Source: Thalassococcus sp. S3
GTDB taxonomy: Bacteria; Pseudomonadota; Alphaproteobacteria; Rhodobacterales; Rhodobacteraceae
Direction of reading: 5' to 3'
Length of the DNA: 64,000 bases
Assembly (NCBI RefSeq): GCF_004216475.1
Contig: NZ_CP022304.1
Coordinates: 31,561-95,560 of the forward strand
A model generated the notes under the pieces. That model was not told where the DNA came from, did no database searches, and worked only from the letters and a program-made list of their open reading frames with translations. Both the position numbers and the translations under genes were made by a program. This document shows, in pieces, positions 35,126 through 43,579 of the stretch; position 1 is the first letter of the stretch; each line of letters begins with the position of its first letter.

Positions 35126-35920
35126 ATGACGCCATTTCCGTATGATGACCCTGTCTGGGACGAGGCTCCGCACTGCTACGGGATTGGCGCGAATGTGCTT
35201 TTGGCGGAACTAGAGAAGGATTGGAGTGACGATGCAGCCGACTACCTCTTTTTCTCAGCGCTGCTGCATCAAGGGACGACCTATCCTGCCAGTTACCTAG
35301 CTATCCCGCATTTGTTGCGTCTCGCCGAACACCTGACAGGCGAACCGCGGCTTATGATCGTGAATCTATTGGGCGGTTTGGCGCTGGCAGGGCAGCAACC
35401 TGCCCATTCCGATTACTCTGGCGTTTCCTGCACCCCCGGCAGTCCATGGTTGGAAACTCCGATTGGCCATGCTGCAGCGAAAGAATTCGAAAAGAGCCTG
35501 CCCAAAATTGGAGCATTAACCATCGAGGCTTATAAGGTGCGTCCGTCTCACTACTTCGCGTCTGGTTTGGCCGCCGCCAAGTGTGAGATCGACTTTGCGA
35601 CCTGGCTGACCTTCGGAGAGAACGGCGGCTTCCAATGCCCAACCTGTGACGGCGACCATGAATGGTGGTTGCTTGATGGTAAATTGGGCATCTACAGGAA
35701 CGAGGATGTCTTTGGTACCGGGGCCGATTGGCTCGACGACTACGACCATAGGTCGTTCGAGCACGCCGATAGTGTCGCCAAGCCTCGAACTGAACCCTCA
35801 CAGATTTCAGCTTTGAGAGCAGAGCTTGGCTCACTCGACCCGATTACTGAAGGTCTTGTCAAGAATTACAAATCCACTGTTGCCTGCGCCCATTGTGCTT
35901 GGGTCGGGGAACACCCGTAG
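35126..35920 (+). CDS. Hypothetical protein with C-terminal Cys pairs
   Basis: I do not recognise this protein of 264 residues. It has an acidic N-terminus and a segment FFSALLHQGTTYPASYLAIPHLLRLAEHL (residues 42-70) like those in some HEAT-type helical proteins of unknown function. A CPTCDGDHEWW motif lies near 172-182, and CAHCAW at the end could bind zinc with it. There is no signal peptide or membrane helix. Codon use and base composition are more AT-rich than the flanking genes, and it stands alone between two metabolic blocks, which suggests recent acquisition. A role as an immunity or stress protein would be a guess. Confidence 0.6.
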   Translation: MTPFPYDDPVWDEAPHCYGIGANVLLAELEKDWSDDAADYLFFSALLHQGTTYPASYLAIPHLLRLAEHLTGEPRLMIVNLLGGLALAGQQPAHSDYSGVSCTPGSPWLETPIGHAAAKEFEKSLPKIGALTIEAYKVRPSHYFASGLAAAKCEIDFATWLTFGENGGFQCPTCDGDHEWWLLDGKLGIYRNEDVFGTGADWLDDYDHRSFEHADSVAKPRTEPSQISALRAELGSLDPITEGLVKNYKSTVACAHCAWVGEHP

Positions 35921-36232
35921 GCAAATCCCCTTTCAACATCTCAGACCCCAAGACAGCCATTCGAGGCTGCCGCAGCACCCATCAACTTGGGCTCAGACCG
36001 GACGTCAGCCGCACAGTGGCAAGACGTGCGCGCCCTGCTTCAGTGTCATCAATTGGAATGCTGGCGAGCTGAATTCGTTTATGTGCCAAGTCTCACAACT
36101 TGGAGAACTCAACACGTCCTACACCGGATCGCGGCGTTTTCCGTAGAGGCGCAGATAACGCCGTTGATTGGCACTTTGTGCACGACCAAAGTCGCCGCTG
36201 CGGTAAAAACGGGTATCTTTGCGGCGGACAGA
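35921..36232. other. Intergenic region of atypical composition
   Basis: These 312 bp lie between the hypothetical gene and the hutF operator. They hold no credible ORF, RNA gene or terminator. Base composition is intermediate between the AT-rich patch and the GC-rich flanks. Confidence 0.35.
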
Positions 36233-36252
36233 GAATATGTATAAACATATTC
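36233..36252. promoter_or_regulatory. Predicted HutC operator
   Basis: GAATATGT, ATAA, ACATATTC is a 20-bp palindrome with perfect 8-bp arms, 19 bp before the hutF ATG. The adjacent downstream gene encodes a GntR/HutC-type repressor, whose family binds AT-rich palindromes of this kind. Confidence 0.7.
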
Positions 36253-36271
36253 CGAAAACAAAGGCCGCCAC

Positions 36272-37627
36272 ATGACCTGCATTCACGCCCGTATCGCCTT
36301 GTTGCCGACAGGCTGGGCCAAAGATGTGAACGTATTTCTGGAAAACCAGCACATCACGTCGGTTGCAGTCGGGGATGCGCCGCAGGGTCATCCGGTTGAC
36401 CTGCTCCTCCCCGCGCCGGCAAACCTGCACAGTCATGCCTTTCAGCGCGCAATGGCGGGGTTGACGGAACGGCGCGGGCCCGGAGGGTCCGACAGCTTCT
36501 GGACATGGCGCGACCTGATGTACAGGTTCCTCGATCACCTCACGCCAGAGGATGTCGGCGCGATCGCGGCCTATGTGCAGATGGAGATGGCAGAGGCCGG
36601 GTTCGCTGCGGTGGGTGAGTTTCATTACCTCCATCACGCGGTCGGCGGCATGCGCTATGACGACATCGCCGAGATGGCGGGTCGGATTGTCGAGGCCGCG
36701 GACCAAAGCGGGCTTGGCCTGACTTTACTGCCAGTCCTCTATCAGCGCGGGGGATGCGATGGCCGACCTCTTGGGCCCGGACAAGACCGGTTCGGCAACA
36801 CCCCTGACGGCTTTGCCAAGCTGCACGAAGCTGCGCAGACGCACATCGCGCGACTGCCCGAAGATGCGGTACTTGGCGTCGCCCCCCATTCCCTGCGCGC
36901 TGTGGATGCCGAAGGATTGGCACTGGCCCAGCAGATCCGGGGGCCGGTTCACATCCACCTTGCCGAACAGCAGGCCGAAGTGGACGAGGTTCAAACCGTG
37001 CTGGGCGCCAGACCTGTCGAGTGGCTTCTAGAAAATGCCGAGGTGGGTCCGCGTTGGTGTCCGATCCACTGTACCCAAATGACGCCGGCCGAAACCACGG
37101 CCCTTGCGCAAAGCGGCGCGGTCGCCGGCCTCTGCCCCATTACCGAGGCCAATCTGGGGGACGGTCTTTTTGATGGGGCGCGGTACATGGGGGCGGGCGG
37201 GCAGGTTGGCACCGGCTCGGACAGCAATATTCGCATCGACCTGTTCGAAGAACTCAGACTGCTCGAATACGGACAGCGCTTGCGCGATCAGGGGCGCGCC
37301 ATCCTGGCCACCCAAACATTGGGAACGGGACGGTATCTGTGGCAGGCGGTCTGCACAGGCGGCGCGCAGGCCTGCGGGCGACAGGCCGGAGAGATAACGC
37401 CCGGCGCGCTTGCCGATCTGGTGGGGATCCAACGTTCCCATCCCGATCTCGCCAGTGCGTCGGACGACGCGCTGCTCGACACCCTGATTTTCGCCCCGCC
37501 AAAGGACGCGATCACCGATCTGTGGTCTGCTGGCCGCCATATCGTGCGGGACGGCCGGCACATTCGGCGCGACGCGATACGCGCCCGCTATCGCGAAACC
37601 ACAGGCAGGTTGAGGGCAGCGCTATGA
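36272..37627 (+). CDS. hutF: Formimidoylglutamate deiminase
   Basis: This amidohydrolase of 451 residues converts N-formimidoyl-glutamate to N-formylglutamate in histidine degradation. The metal-site motif is ANLHSHAFQRAMAGL near residues 50-64, followed by DSFWTWRDLMYRF and VGEFHYLHH, all characteristic of HutF. Further metal His occur in HIHLAEQ and a catalytic Asp in VGTGSDSNIR. Its stop overlaps the start of the hutC-like gene (ATGA). No other hut genes (hutH, hutU, hutI, hutG) are in the window, so this is an isolated hutF-hutC pair. Confidence 0.94.
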   Translation: MTCIHARIALLPTGWAKDVNVFLENQHITSVAVGDAPQGHPVDLLLPAPANLHSHAFQRAMAGLTERRGPGGSDSFWTWRDLMYRFLDHLTPEDVGAIAAYVQMEMAEAGFAAVGEFHYLHHAVGGMRYDDIAEMAGRIVEAADQSGLGLTLLPVLYQRGGCDGRPLGPGQDRFGNTPDGFAKLHEAAQTHIARLPEDAVLGVAPHSLRAVDAEGLALAQQIRGPVHIHLAEQQAEVDEVQTVLGARPVEWLLENAEVGPRWCPIHCTQMTPAETTALAQSGAVAGLCPITEANLGDGLFDGARYMGAGGQVGTGSDSNIRIDLFEELRLLEYGQRLRDQGRAILATQTLGTGRYLWQAVCTGGAQACGRQAGEITPGALADLVGIQRSHPDLASASDDALLDTLIFAPPKDAITDLWSAGRHIVRDGRHIRRDAIRARYRETTGRLRAAL

Positions 37628-38313
37628 CGCAAAGCTGGCAGGCGATCCGCGCCGAAGCCGAACGCCGCATGAGCGTTGGAGAGTGGCGGCCCGGCGATTT
37701 CATCCCCTCAGAGGCGGATCTTGCGACCGAATTTCGATGCTCCCGCGCGACCGTGAACCGCGCGCTTCAATCCCTTGCCGCCGACGGCCTGTTGGAGCGG
37801 CGGCGGCGCGCTGGCACAAAGGTGGCCTCCCTCCCGGTCAAACATGCGGCGTTTCGCGTGCCGCTTCTGCGCGCGGAGATCGAAGAAACCGGCGCGCGCT
37901 ACCGCCATATGCTGCTGGATCAGCGGACAGAGCCCGCGAACCTGGAAGTGCAGCGGCGGATGCGGCTGACCGAAGCCCGTGATCTTCTGCACCTCAAGAC
38001 CCTGCATCTGGCGGATGATCAGCCCTACTGCCTTGAAGATCGCTGGATCAATCCGACCGCCCTGCCCGGCCTGCACCAGATCGATTTCGCCGCGATGTCG
38101 GCTAATGAGGTTCTGTTGCGACAGGTCCCCCTCTCGACCGGAGAGATGGTGCTGTCTGCCACAGCCGCCACCGCCGAAGATGCGGAGAGGCTGGGCACAA
38201 CAGCCGGCGCCGCCCTTTTTGAGCTGCAGCGCAGCACCTGGGATGGGGACCGGCCTGTGACTGCGGTGCGCCTGCTTTTCCCCCCCGGATACAGGATGCG
38301 CAGCGCGGTGTGA
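37624..38313 (+). CDS. hutC: GntR-family regulator, HutC subfamily
   Basis: This repressor of 229 residues has an N-terminal winged helix (WRPGDFIPSEADLATEFRCSRATVNRALQSLAADGLLERRRRAGTKVA) and a UTRA effector domain with DQPYCLEDRWINPTALPG and the usual C-terminal TAVRLLFPPGYRM. Urocanate or formimidoylglutamate is the expected inducer. It is coupled to hutF by ATGA, and the palindrome at 36233-36252 is its likely operator. Confidence 0.92.
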   Translation: MTQSWQAIRAEAERRMSVGEWRPGDFIPSEADLATEFRCSRATVNRALQSLAADGLLERRRRAGTKVASLPVKHAAFRVPLLRAEIEETGARYRHMLLDQRTEPANLEVQRRMRLTEARDLLHLKTLHLADDQPYCLEDRWINPTALPGLHQIDFAAMSANEVLLRQVPLSTGEMVLSATAATAEDAERLGTTAGAALFELQRSTWDGDRPVTAVRLLFPPGYRMRSAV

Positions 38314-38369
38314 TCGCGCTTGACCTCGCCCGACGGTCGCCAGAACCTGCACCGCGGGAGGATCGCGAC

Positions 38370-39482
38370 ATGCTGGACCGGAATGGACCGCTGAAAGGCC
38401 TGCGGGTGGTGGAGATGGCAGGGCTCGGCCCCGCGCCCTTCGGTTGCATGATGCTCGCCGATATGGGGGCAGAGGTGATGCGTATTGCGCGCCCGGGTCA
38501 GGGCCCGCTCTTTGGGCTGGAGCAAAAGCATAACCTCTACGACCGCTCGCGCCGCTCTTTGGTGCTGGATCTGCGCCAGCCCGAAGATCACGCACAAGCC
38601 GTGGAGCTGATCGACCGGGCCGAGGTTCTGGTCGAAGGCTATCGTCCGGGCGTGATGGAGCGGCTGGACCTCGGACCAGAGGAGATGCGTGCGCGCAACC
38701 CGGCCTTGGTCTACGCACGGATGACCGGCTGGGGTCAGGACGGCCCGCTTAAGAATCGTGCGGGGCATGATCTGACCTATATGGCGATCACCGGGACGCT
38801 CTGGTCCATCGGCCCCGCAGGCACCCCGCCCCCGCCGCCGCAGAACATCATCGCCGATCTGGCGGGCGGCGGCATGATGCTTGTGGCAGGCGTTCTGGCC
38901 GCGGTTCTGTCGGCGCGGCAAAGCGGTCAGGGTCAGGTCGTCGATGTGGCGATGTCGGACGGCGCGGCCTTGATGATGGTGATGCAATACGGTCTGAAAG
39001 CCGGAGGCGCCTGGAATGACGCCATGCGCGGCGGCAATCTGCTGAATGGCGGATCGGCCTGGTATCAATGCTATGAGACGCAATGCGGCGGCTATGTCGC
39101 CCTTGGCGCGATCGAACCGCAATTCTTTGCAACACTTCTGGATCATATCGGCCAGTCCGATAATCCGGTCTTTGGCAAGCAATACGACCCTGCCGCCCAG
39201 GCGCCCATGCAGGCAGCCTTGCGCGAGATGTTCCTTACGAAATCGCGTGAGGAGTGGGCCCAAATTCTGGAAGAGGTCGATGCCTGCTGCGCGCCGGTCC
39301 TGTCGATGACCGAAGCGCCGGACCATCCGCATAACCGCGCGCGCGGCACGTTTGTCGAAACCGACGGCATCCTGCAGCCCGGCCCCTGCCCCCGCTTTTC
39401 GGGCACCCCAACCGATCCGCCGACCCATGGCGATGCAGGCCATGTGACAGCACAGGAGGTGCTTGCACGCTGGGGCGGATAA
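38370..39482 (+). CDS. CaiB/BaiF CoA-transferase family, alpha-methylacyl-CoA racemase-like
   Basis: This protein of 370 residues has the class III CoA-transferase fold. The segment ARMTGWGQDGPLKNRAGHDLTYMAITGTL (near 113-141) carries the His-Asp of alpha-methylacyl-CoA racemases rather than the transferase Asp pattern, so a racemase is favoured. The N-terminus LKGLRVVEMAGLGPAPFGCMMLADMGAEV is typical. ATG 38370 is preceded by a GGGAGG site; the frame also opens at GTG 38310, close to the hutC stop. It probably handles branched-chain or sterol-type acyl-CoAs; the link to hutFC is unclear. Confidence 0.88.
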   Translation: MLDRNGPLKGLRVVEMAGLGPAPFGCMMLADMGAEVMRIARPGQGPLFGLEQKHNLYDRSRRSLVLDLRQPEDHAQAVELIDRAEVLVEGYRPGVMERLDLGPEEMRARNPALVYARMTGWGQDGPLKNRAGHDLTYMAITGTLWSIGPAGTPPPPPQNIIADLAGGGMMLVAGVLAAVLSARQSGQGQVVDVAMSDGAALMMVMQYGLKAGGAWNDAMRGGNLLNGGSAWYQCYETQCGGYVALGAIEPQFFATLLDHIGQSDNPVFGKQYDPAAQAPMQAALREMFLTKSREEWAQILEEVDACCAPVLSMTEAPDHPHNRARGTFVETDGILQPGPCPRFSGTPTDPPTHGDAGHVTAQEVLARWGG

Positions 39483-39576
39483 CGATTTCCCCCCTTGTCT
39501 CAGGGCGCCTCTTTGCCAAAGATACCGGCCAATGGGCCGGGCATGGATGACATCGGCCACCGTCAGGGAGATCACG

Positions 39577-41061
39577 ATGACACGACACTTCACGCGTCTC
39601 GCCACAGCGAGCGCCTTCGCGTTGATGGCCGGCATGACCGCGGTGCAGGCCAAGACCGATATCACCGTGGCCATGCAGCTTGAACCGCCGCATCTGGATC
39701 CGACAAGTGCCGCCGCAGGCGCCATCGACAGTGTGCTTTATTCCAATGTGTTCGAGGGGCTGACCCGCTTCATGGCGGATGGATCGGTCGTGCCGGGTCT
39801 GGCCGAAAGCTGGGAAATCTCGGATGACGGCACGGTCTATACGTTCAAACTGCGCGAGGGCGTGACCTTTCACGACGGCAGCGCGATGGACGGGGAGGAC
39901 GTGAAATTCAGCCTCGACCGCGCGCGGGCGGAGGACAGCGTGAATGCGCAGAAACCTTTGTTCGAGGGGATCACCGATGTCACGGTCGTCGATCCGCTGA
40001 CCGTGCAGGTCACGCTGGCCGAACCCAACGGCAATTTCCTTTTCAACATGGCATGGGGCGACGCGGTGATCGTGGCGCCCGAAAGCATCGAGGGGATCAA
40101 GCAGACCCCGGTGGGTACGGGCGCCTTCACCTTTGCCGAATGGGTGCAGGGAGACAGGATCGACCTGACGCGCAATGCAGATTATTGGGGTGAGGCGCCC
40201 GCGTTGGAAAATGTGACGTTCAAGTTCATCTCCGACCCCACCGCCGCCTTTGCCGCAGTGATGGCGGAGGATGTGGACGTCTTCACCGGTTTTCCCGCCC
40301 CGGAAAATCTGCCGCAATTCGAGGCCGATCCGCGCTTTCAGGTCCTTGTCGGCTCGACCGAGGGTGAAACGATCCTGAGCACCAACAACAAGCAGCCGCC
40401 ATTCGACAATCTGAAGGTCCGTCAGGCGCTGGCCCATGCCATCGACCGGCAGGCGATCATCGACGGGGCGATGTTCGGCTATGGCACGCCCATCGGCACG
40501 CATTTCGCGCCGCACAATCCGGCCTATGTCGATCTGACCGGCCAATCCGCCTATGACCCGGACAAGGCCCGCGCGCTTCTGGCCGAAGCGGGCTTTGCCG
40601 ACGGGTTCGAGACGACGCTGCACCTGCCGCCGCCCTCATATGCGCGGCGCGGGGGAGAAATCATCGCGGCGCAACTGGCGGAGGTGGGTATCCGCGCTCA
40701 GATCACCAATGTCGAATGGGCGCAGTGGCTTGAGACGGTCTTTCGCGGCAAGGATTTCGGTCTGACCATCGTCAGCCATACCGAGCCGATGGATATCGGG
40801 ATCTACGCAAGGCCGGATTACTATTTCCAGTACGACAACCCGGAATTCCAGGACCTGATGACGACGCTCAACGGGACCACGGACCCGGAGGAGCGGACAG
40901 CGCTGATGCAGCAGGCCCAGACCATTATCGCGGATGACTATGTGAACGGCTATCTCTTCCAGCTTGCCAATCCGGTGGTGGCCAAGGCCGGCGTGCAGGG
41001 TCTTTGGGCCAATGCACCAACACAGGCGACGGATCTGACCGGGGTAAGCTGGGCAGAGTGA
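39577..41061 (+). CDS. Peptide-type ABC solute-binding protein (family 5)
   Basis: This periplasmic protein of 494 residues has a signal peptide (MTRHFTRLATASAFALMAGM, cleavage near VQA-K). SBP_bac_5 signatures include LEPPHLDPTSAAAGAIDSVLYSNVFEGLTR, LAESWEISDDGTVYTFKLREGVTFHDG near 74-100 and the late DPDKARALLAEAGF. ATG 39577 follows an AGGGAG site. No permease or ATPase genes adjoin it. Permeases and a fused ATPase of exactly the matching class lie at 99-3483 without a binding protein, so these may be separated parts of one system (inference). Confidence 0.92.
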   Translation: MTRHFTRLATASAFALMAGMTAVQAKTDITVAMQLEPPHLDPTSAAAGAIDSVLYSNVFEGLTRFMADGSVVPGLAESWEISDDGTVYTFKLREGVTFHDGSAMDGEDVKFSLDRARAEDSVNAQKPLFEGITDVTVVDPLTVQVTLAEPNGNFLFNMAWGDAVIVAPESIEGIKQTPVGTGAFTFAEWVQGDRIDLTRNADYWGEAPALENVTFKFISDPTAAFAAVMAEDVDVFTGFPAPENLPQFEADPRFQVLVGSTEGETILSTNNKQPPFDNLKVRQALAHAIDRQAIIDGAMFGYGTPIGTHFAPHNPAYVDLTGQSAYDPDKARALLAEAGFADGFETTLHLPPPSYARRGGEIIAAQLAEVGIRAQITNVEWAQWLETVFRGKDFGLTIVSHTEPMDIGIYARPDYYFQYDNPEFQDLMTTLNGTTDPEERTALMQQAQTIIADDYVNGYLFQLANPVVAKAGVQGLWANAPTQATDLTGVSWAE

Positions 41062-41089
41062 CGCTCTTTTGGTGAACGTCCGGCATGGA

Positions 41090-41154
41090 AAGCGCCGCCC
41101 CACGGGGCGGCGCTTCGCCTTCGGCGACCGTATTTGGATCGAGAAGAAGACTGG
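41090..41154 (+). repeat. Hairpin plus CCGTATTT/GAGAAGAAG tail element, copy 2
   Basis: A perfect 12-bp GC-rich stem (41090-41101 with 41104-41115) lies 28 bp after the binding-protein stop. A CCGTATTTGGATCGAGAAGA tail follows, starting at 41128. The tail matches the one after idi (11364-11391). There is no T-run, so a simple intrinsic terminator is not obvious. Confidence 0.55.
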
Positions 41155-41300
41155 ACCTCAGCCCTTCTTTTTCTGCCGGGCCGCGAAACGGCCCCTCGTC
41201 GGCAAAGGTAAAATAGTGCCCGGTGCACTTCCGGCTGGCATTCGGAGCAGGACGTTTGGCATAAGCCGAGATCCGGACAGCACCGTGCAAGCAAGTGCCG

Positions 41301-41867
41301 CTAGGCATCCCGCGTGGGCGCCTTCAACAGACGGGCCCGCCGCCGCATGCTCAGCACCTGGATAACGGCCTTCGCATCAGCTGTGGGTTTCTGTTCGATC
41401 CTCACGTAATCCGTGCCGTCCGTCTTTCGGGACATCAAGCCGCAGGAAATCATCGTGCGCCGCAATGTTGCCGCGTCCTGGAACAGATGTTCCTTTGCGA
41501 GATGTGCGTTGATGTCCTTCTCTTTGAGGACCGCATTGGCGGGCAATGTCGCCCAAAGCCCCCAAAGTGCAAGGTTCTGGACGGCGCGCTTGGCGGGCCA
41601 TTGCCGCAATCGCCCGCCTTCATCGAATTGGTAAAGCGTGCGTTCCACCAAACGGGCATCCGCGGGCGGCTCATCCTGTCGTGTGGCCATACGCATCTCT
41701 GCCGCCGAGGCGGATCGCATGTGCTGCACATTCTGATACCCCGCCGCACGGGCAATCATGTTCATCAGGGTCAGATGAGAGGGCCGCTGCGGGCCGAGCT
41801 GCTTTGCCAGTGCCCGTGTGAAAACGGTCAGATCCTCAGCGTGCAAGGGAATGGGTGTTTTTGTCAT
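41301..41867 (-). CDS. DUF2087 domain protein
   Basis: This protein of 188 residues has a C-terminal DUF2087 region: FDEGGRLRQWPAKRAVQNLALWGLWATLPANAVLKEKDINAHL (near 80-122), then TLRRTMISCGLMSRKTDGTDYVRIEQKP. This domain looks like a small winged-helix fold and is often fused to or near regulators. The N-terminal part (HLTLMNMIARAAGYQNVQHMRSA) resembles the glyoxalase-superfamily-linked leader seen in related proteins. It is a stand-alone gene convergent with the binding protein and upstream of the ppsR 3' end. Its function is unknown. Confidence 0.78.
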   Translation of the reverse strand: MTKTPIPLHAEDLTVFTRALAKQLGPQRPSHLTLMNMIARAAGYQNVQHMRSASAAEMRMATRQDEPPADARLVERTLYQFDEGGRLRQWPAKRAVQNLALWGLWATLPANAVLKEKDINAHLAKEHLFQDAATLRRTMISCGLMSRKTDGTDYVRIEQKPTADAKAVIQVLSMRRRARLLKAPTRDA

Positions 41868-42160
41868 GATGCATCCAGGTCGGGCGCGGTGCTGGTTCGC
41901 CGGTCACTGACTTCACGAAACGACGCCCTACTCAATGCGATGTGGGATTTCGTCTTATGGCAGGTTTAGCCCTCCGAAAGGAGCAGTGACGCCTGGGTGT
42001 CTGCCGACCGTCTTCTGGATAAGACAAGCCAGGGTTTTTCGCAACAGCGCCGTGCTTGGCTGAACGATCCGCTTGCTGGGCGCAGCCGTATAGGTGGCCT
42101 CGACCGCATCAAGACATGCTGCGTGTTTGAAGCAATAAGGGCCCTGCGCGGGATCGCCCT
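41868..42160. other. Intergenic region between the ppsR 3' end and the DUF2087 gene
   Basis: No supported gene is present. A 112-codon minus-strand frame (41955-42293) runs into ppsR and shows no family features. A short hairpin GGATCGC/GCGATCC at about 42153-42172 overlaps the ppsR stop codon. Its T-run lies on the plus-strand side, so its role as a ppsR terminator is doubtful. Confidence 0.35.
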
Positions 42161-43579
42161 TTAGCGATCCTTTTCCTTGTTCAGAAGGCCGTATTTGCGC
42201 AACTTCACATAAAGGCTTTGACGCGACAGCCCCAGCATATCCGCCGCGGCGACGCGGTTGTTGCGCGTCAGGTTCACCGCCGTTTCGATACACATCTTTT
42301 CGACCACATCCGTGGTCTCCGACACGATCTCCTTCAGGGTGGCCGAGCCCACCAGCTCCATCACGTTGCGGCTGGCCTCGTCCGGGCCGGGGGCCGCGTT
42401 CTGGCGCACCGCTTCGACACGGCTGACATCGCGGATGATGAAGGCGATGGCGGGATGGGCCGCATCGCTGAGATAGGTCGTCGAAATCTCCGCCGAGAGC
42501 TTGGACCCGAAATCGTTCACCAGCTTGGTAGAGTAGATCCGCATCTGCCCGCCACGCTTTGAATTCTCGATCAGCATGCTGAGATCGATCTGTCCGCGGC
42601 TGAGGAAATCCCCCAGGCTGCGCCCGCGCACATCGGCCAGATGCGCCGCGTCGATCAACTCAAGGAAACTGTCATTGGCCGACGCGATCACGCCCTTTTC
42701 GTCGGTAAAGAGCAACGCATCGCTGCTGTCGCGGTAAAGCGATGACATATTCGTCGTCAACTGATCGTCGACCGCCTGATCCGCGCCTTCCGCTTCGATC
42801 CGGCAGATGACCACCCGCTCTCCGGCGGCGCGGAACACCGATGGTGTGACTTTCACCGATCGGCGCCCGTTCTGGGTTTGCAACAGGATAAATCCGTCTT
42901 TGTCAGCCATGGAGGCGTTCAAAAGGCTCTCCATCAGTTCGCCGGATCCACGATCATGCACCGCCTGAGACAGAAGCGACCCGGTCAGTTGATCCTTGCT
43001 GCCGCCTAGAAGCACTGCAGCCGGATCGTTGATGTCGCGGATCCGTCCGTCCCGGACCGATACGAACAGAATCGCATCTCGGGTGCTGGCCAGCAACACG
43101 CGATAGCGCGCGTCGAATTCCCGGCGCGCTTCATACCCCTTTTCCAGCGCAATCTGCGCCTGGACCAACTGCTGCTGCGTTTCGGCAATCGGGCGCAGGT
43201 CCCGGCCCAGCATCAGCACCGTGTCTTCCTTGCCGATGCGGTGGAACGTATAGCGAATCGGGAATTCCCAGGCCGCATTGTCGGTATGGTTCAGCTCAAG
43301 CTGTTTCTTGAGGTCCGAGCCCGACAGAAAGACCGCATGCGCGTCCTTGAACTTGGGCACGCTTTCATCCGACAGGAACTCTTCGATCTGGCGCCCTTCC
43401 CAATGGTCCAGATTTCCATAGCTTTCGTCATGCGCATTCAGAAGCACCGACAGGATCTTTTGATCAGACGATACGACCAACGCGACATCGGAGGCGGCTG
43501 CGATGATGCTGCTGAGGGTTTCCGGCTCGACCAATGGAACAGCTCCGCTGCTCCAGAACGTGGAGCCGCGGGTATTCAT
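42161..43579 (-). CDS. ppsR: Redox-responsive photosynthesis repressor PpsR/CrtJ
   Basis: This regulator of 472 residues has an N-terminal PAS-like region, a Gln-rich linker (ETQQQLVQAQIALEKGYEARREFDARYR, residues 133-160), two further PAS domains and a C-terminal Fis-type helix-turn-helix (NRVAAADMLGLSRQSLYVKLRKYGL, residues 441-465). The protein has exactly two cysteines, C259 and C430. These correspond to the redox-active pair of Rhodobacter PpsR (251 and 424). It represses bch, crt and puc genes at TGT-N12-ACA sites under aerobic conditions. The ATG at 43579 overlaps the aerR stop (ATGA), so the two are one operon. Confidence 0.96.
   Translation of the reverse strand: MNTRGSTFWSSGAVPLVEPETLSSIIAAASDVALVVSSDQKILSVLLNAHDESYGNLDHWEGRQIEEFLSDESVPKFKDAHAVFLSGSDLKKQLELNHTDNAAWEFPIRYTFHRIGKEDTVLMLGRDLRPIAETQQQLVQAQIALEKGYEARREFDARYRVLLASTRDAILFVSVRDGRIRDINDPAAVLLGGSKDQLTGSLLSQAVHDRGSGELMESLLNASMADKDGFILLQTQNGRRSVKVTPSVFRAAGERVVICRIEAEGADQAVDDQLTTNMSSLYRDSSDALLFTDEKGVIASANDSFLELIDAAHLADVRGRSLGDFLSRGQIDLSMLIENSKRGGQMRIYSTKLVNDFGSKLSAEISTTYLSDAAHPAIAFIIRDVSRVEAVRQNAAPGPDEASRNVMELVGSATLKEIVSETTDVVEKMCIETAVNLTRNNRVAAADMLGLSRQSLYVKLRKYGLLNKEKDR

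Noticed and set aside
38025..39725. 566-codon minus-strand frame opposite the racemase-like gene
   Set aside because: It spans three unrelated plus-strand features and has no motif. The plus-strand genes have clear families and ribosome sites.
41955..42293. 112-codon minus-strand frame between ppsR and the DUF2087 gene
   Set aside because: It overlaps the ppsR 3' end in another frame and shows no family similarity. I considered an insertion-sequence remnant but saw no inverted ends.
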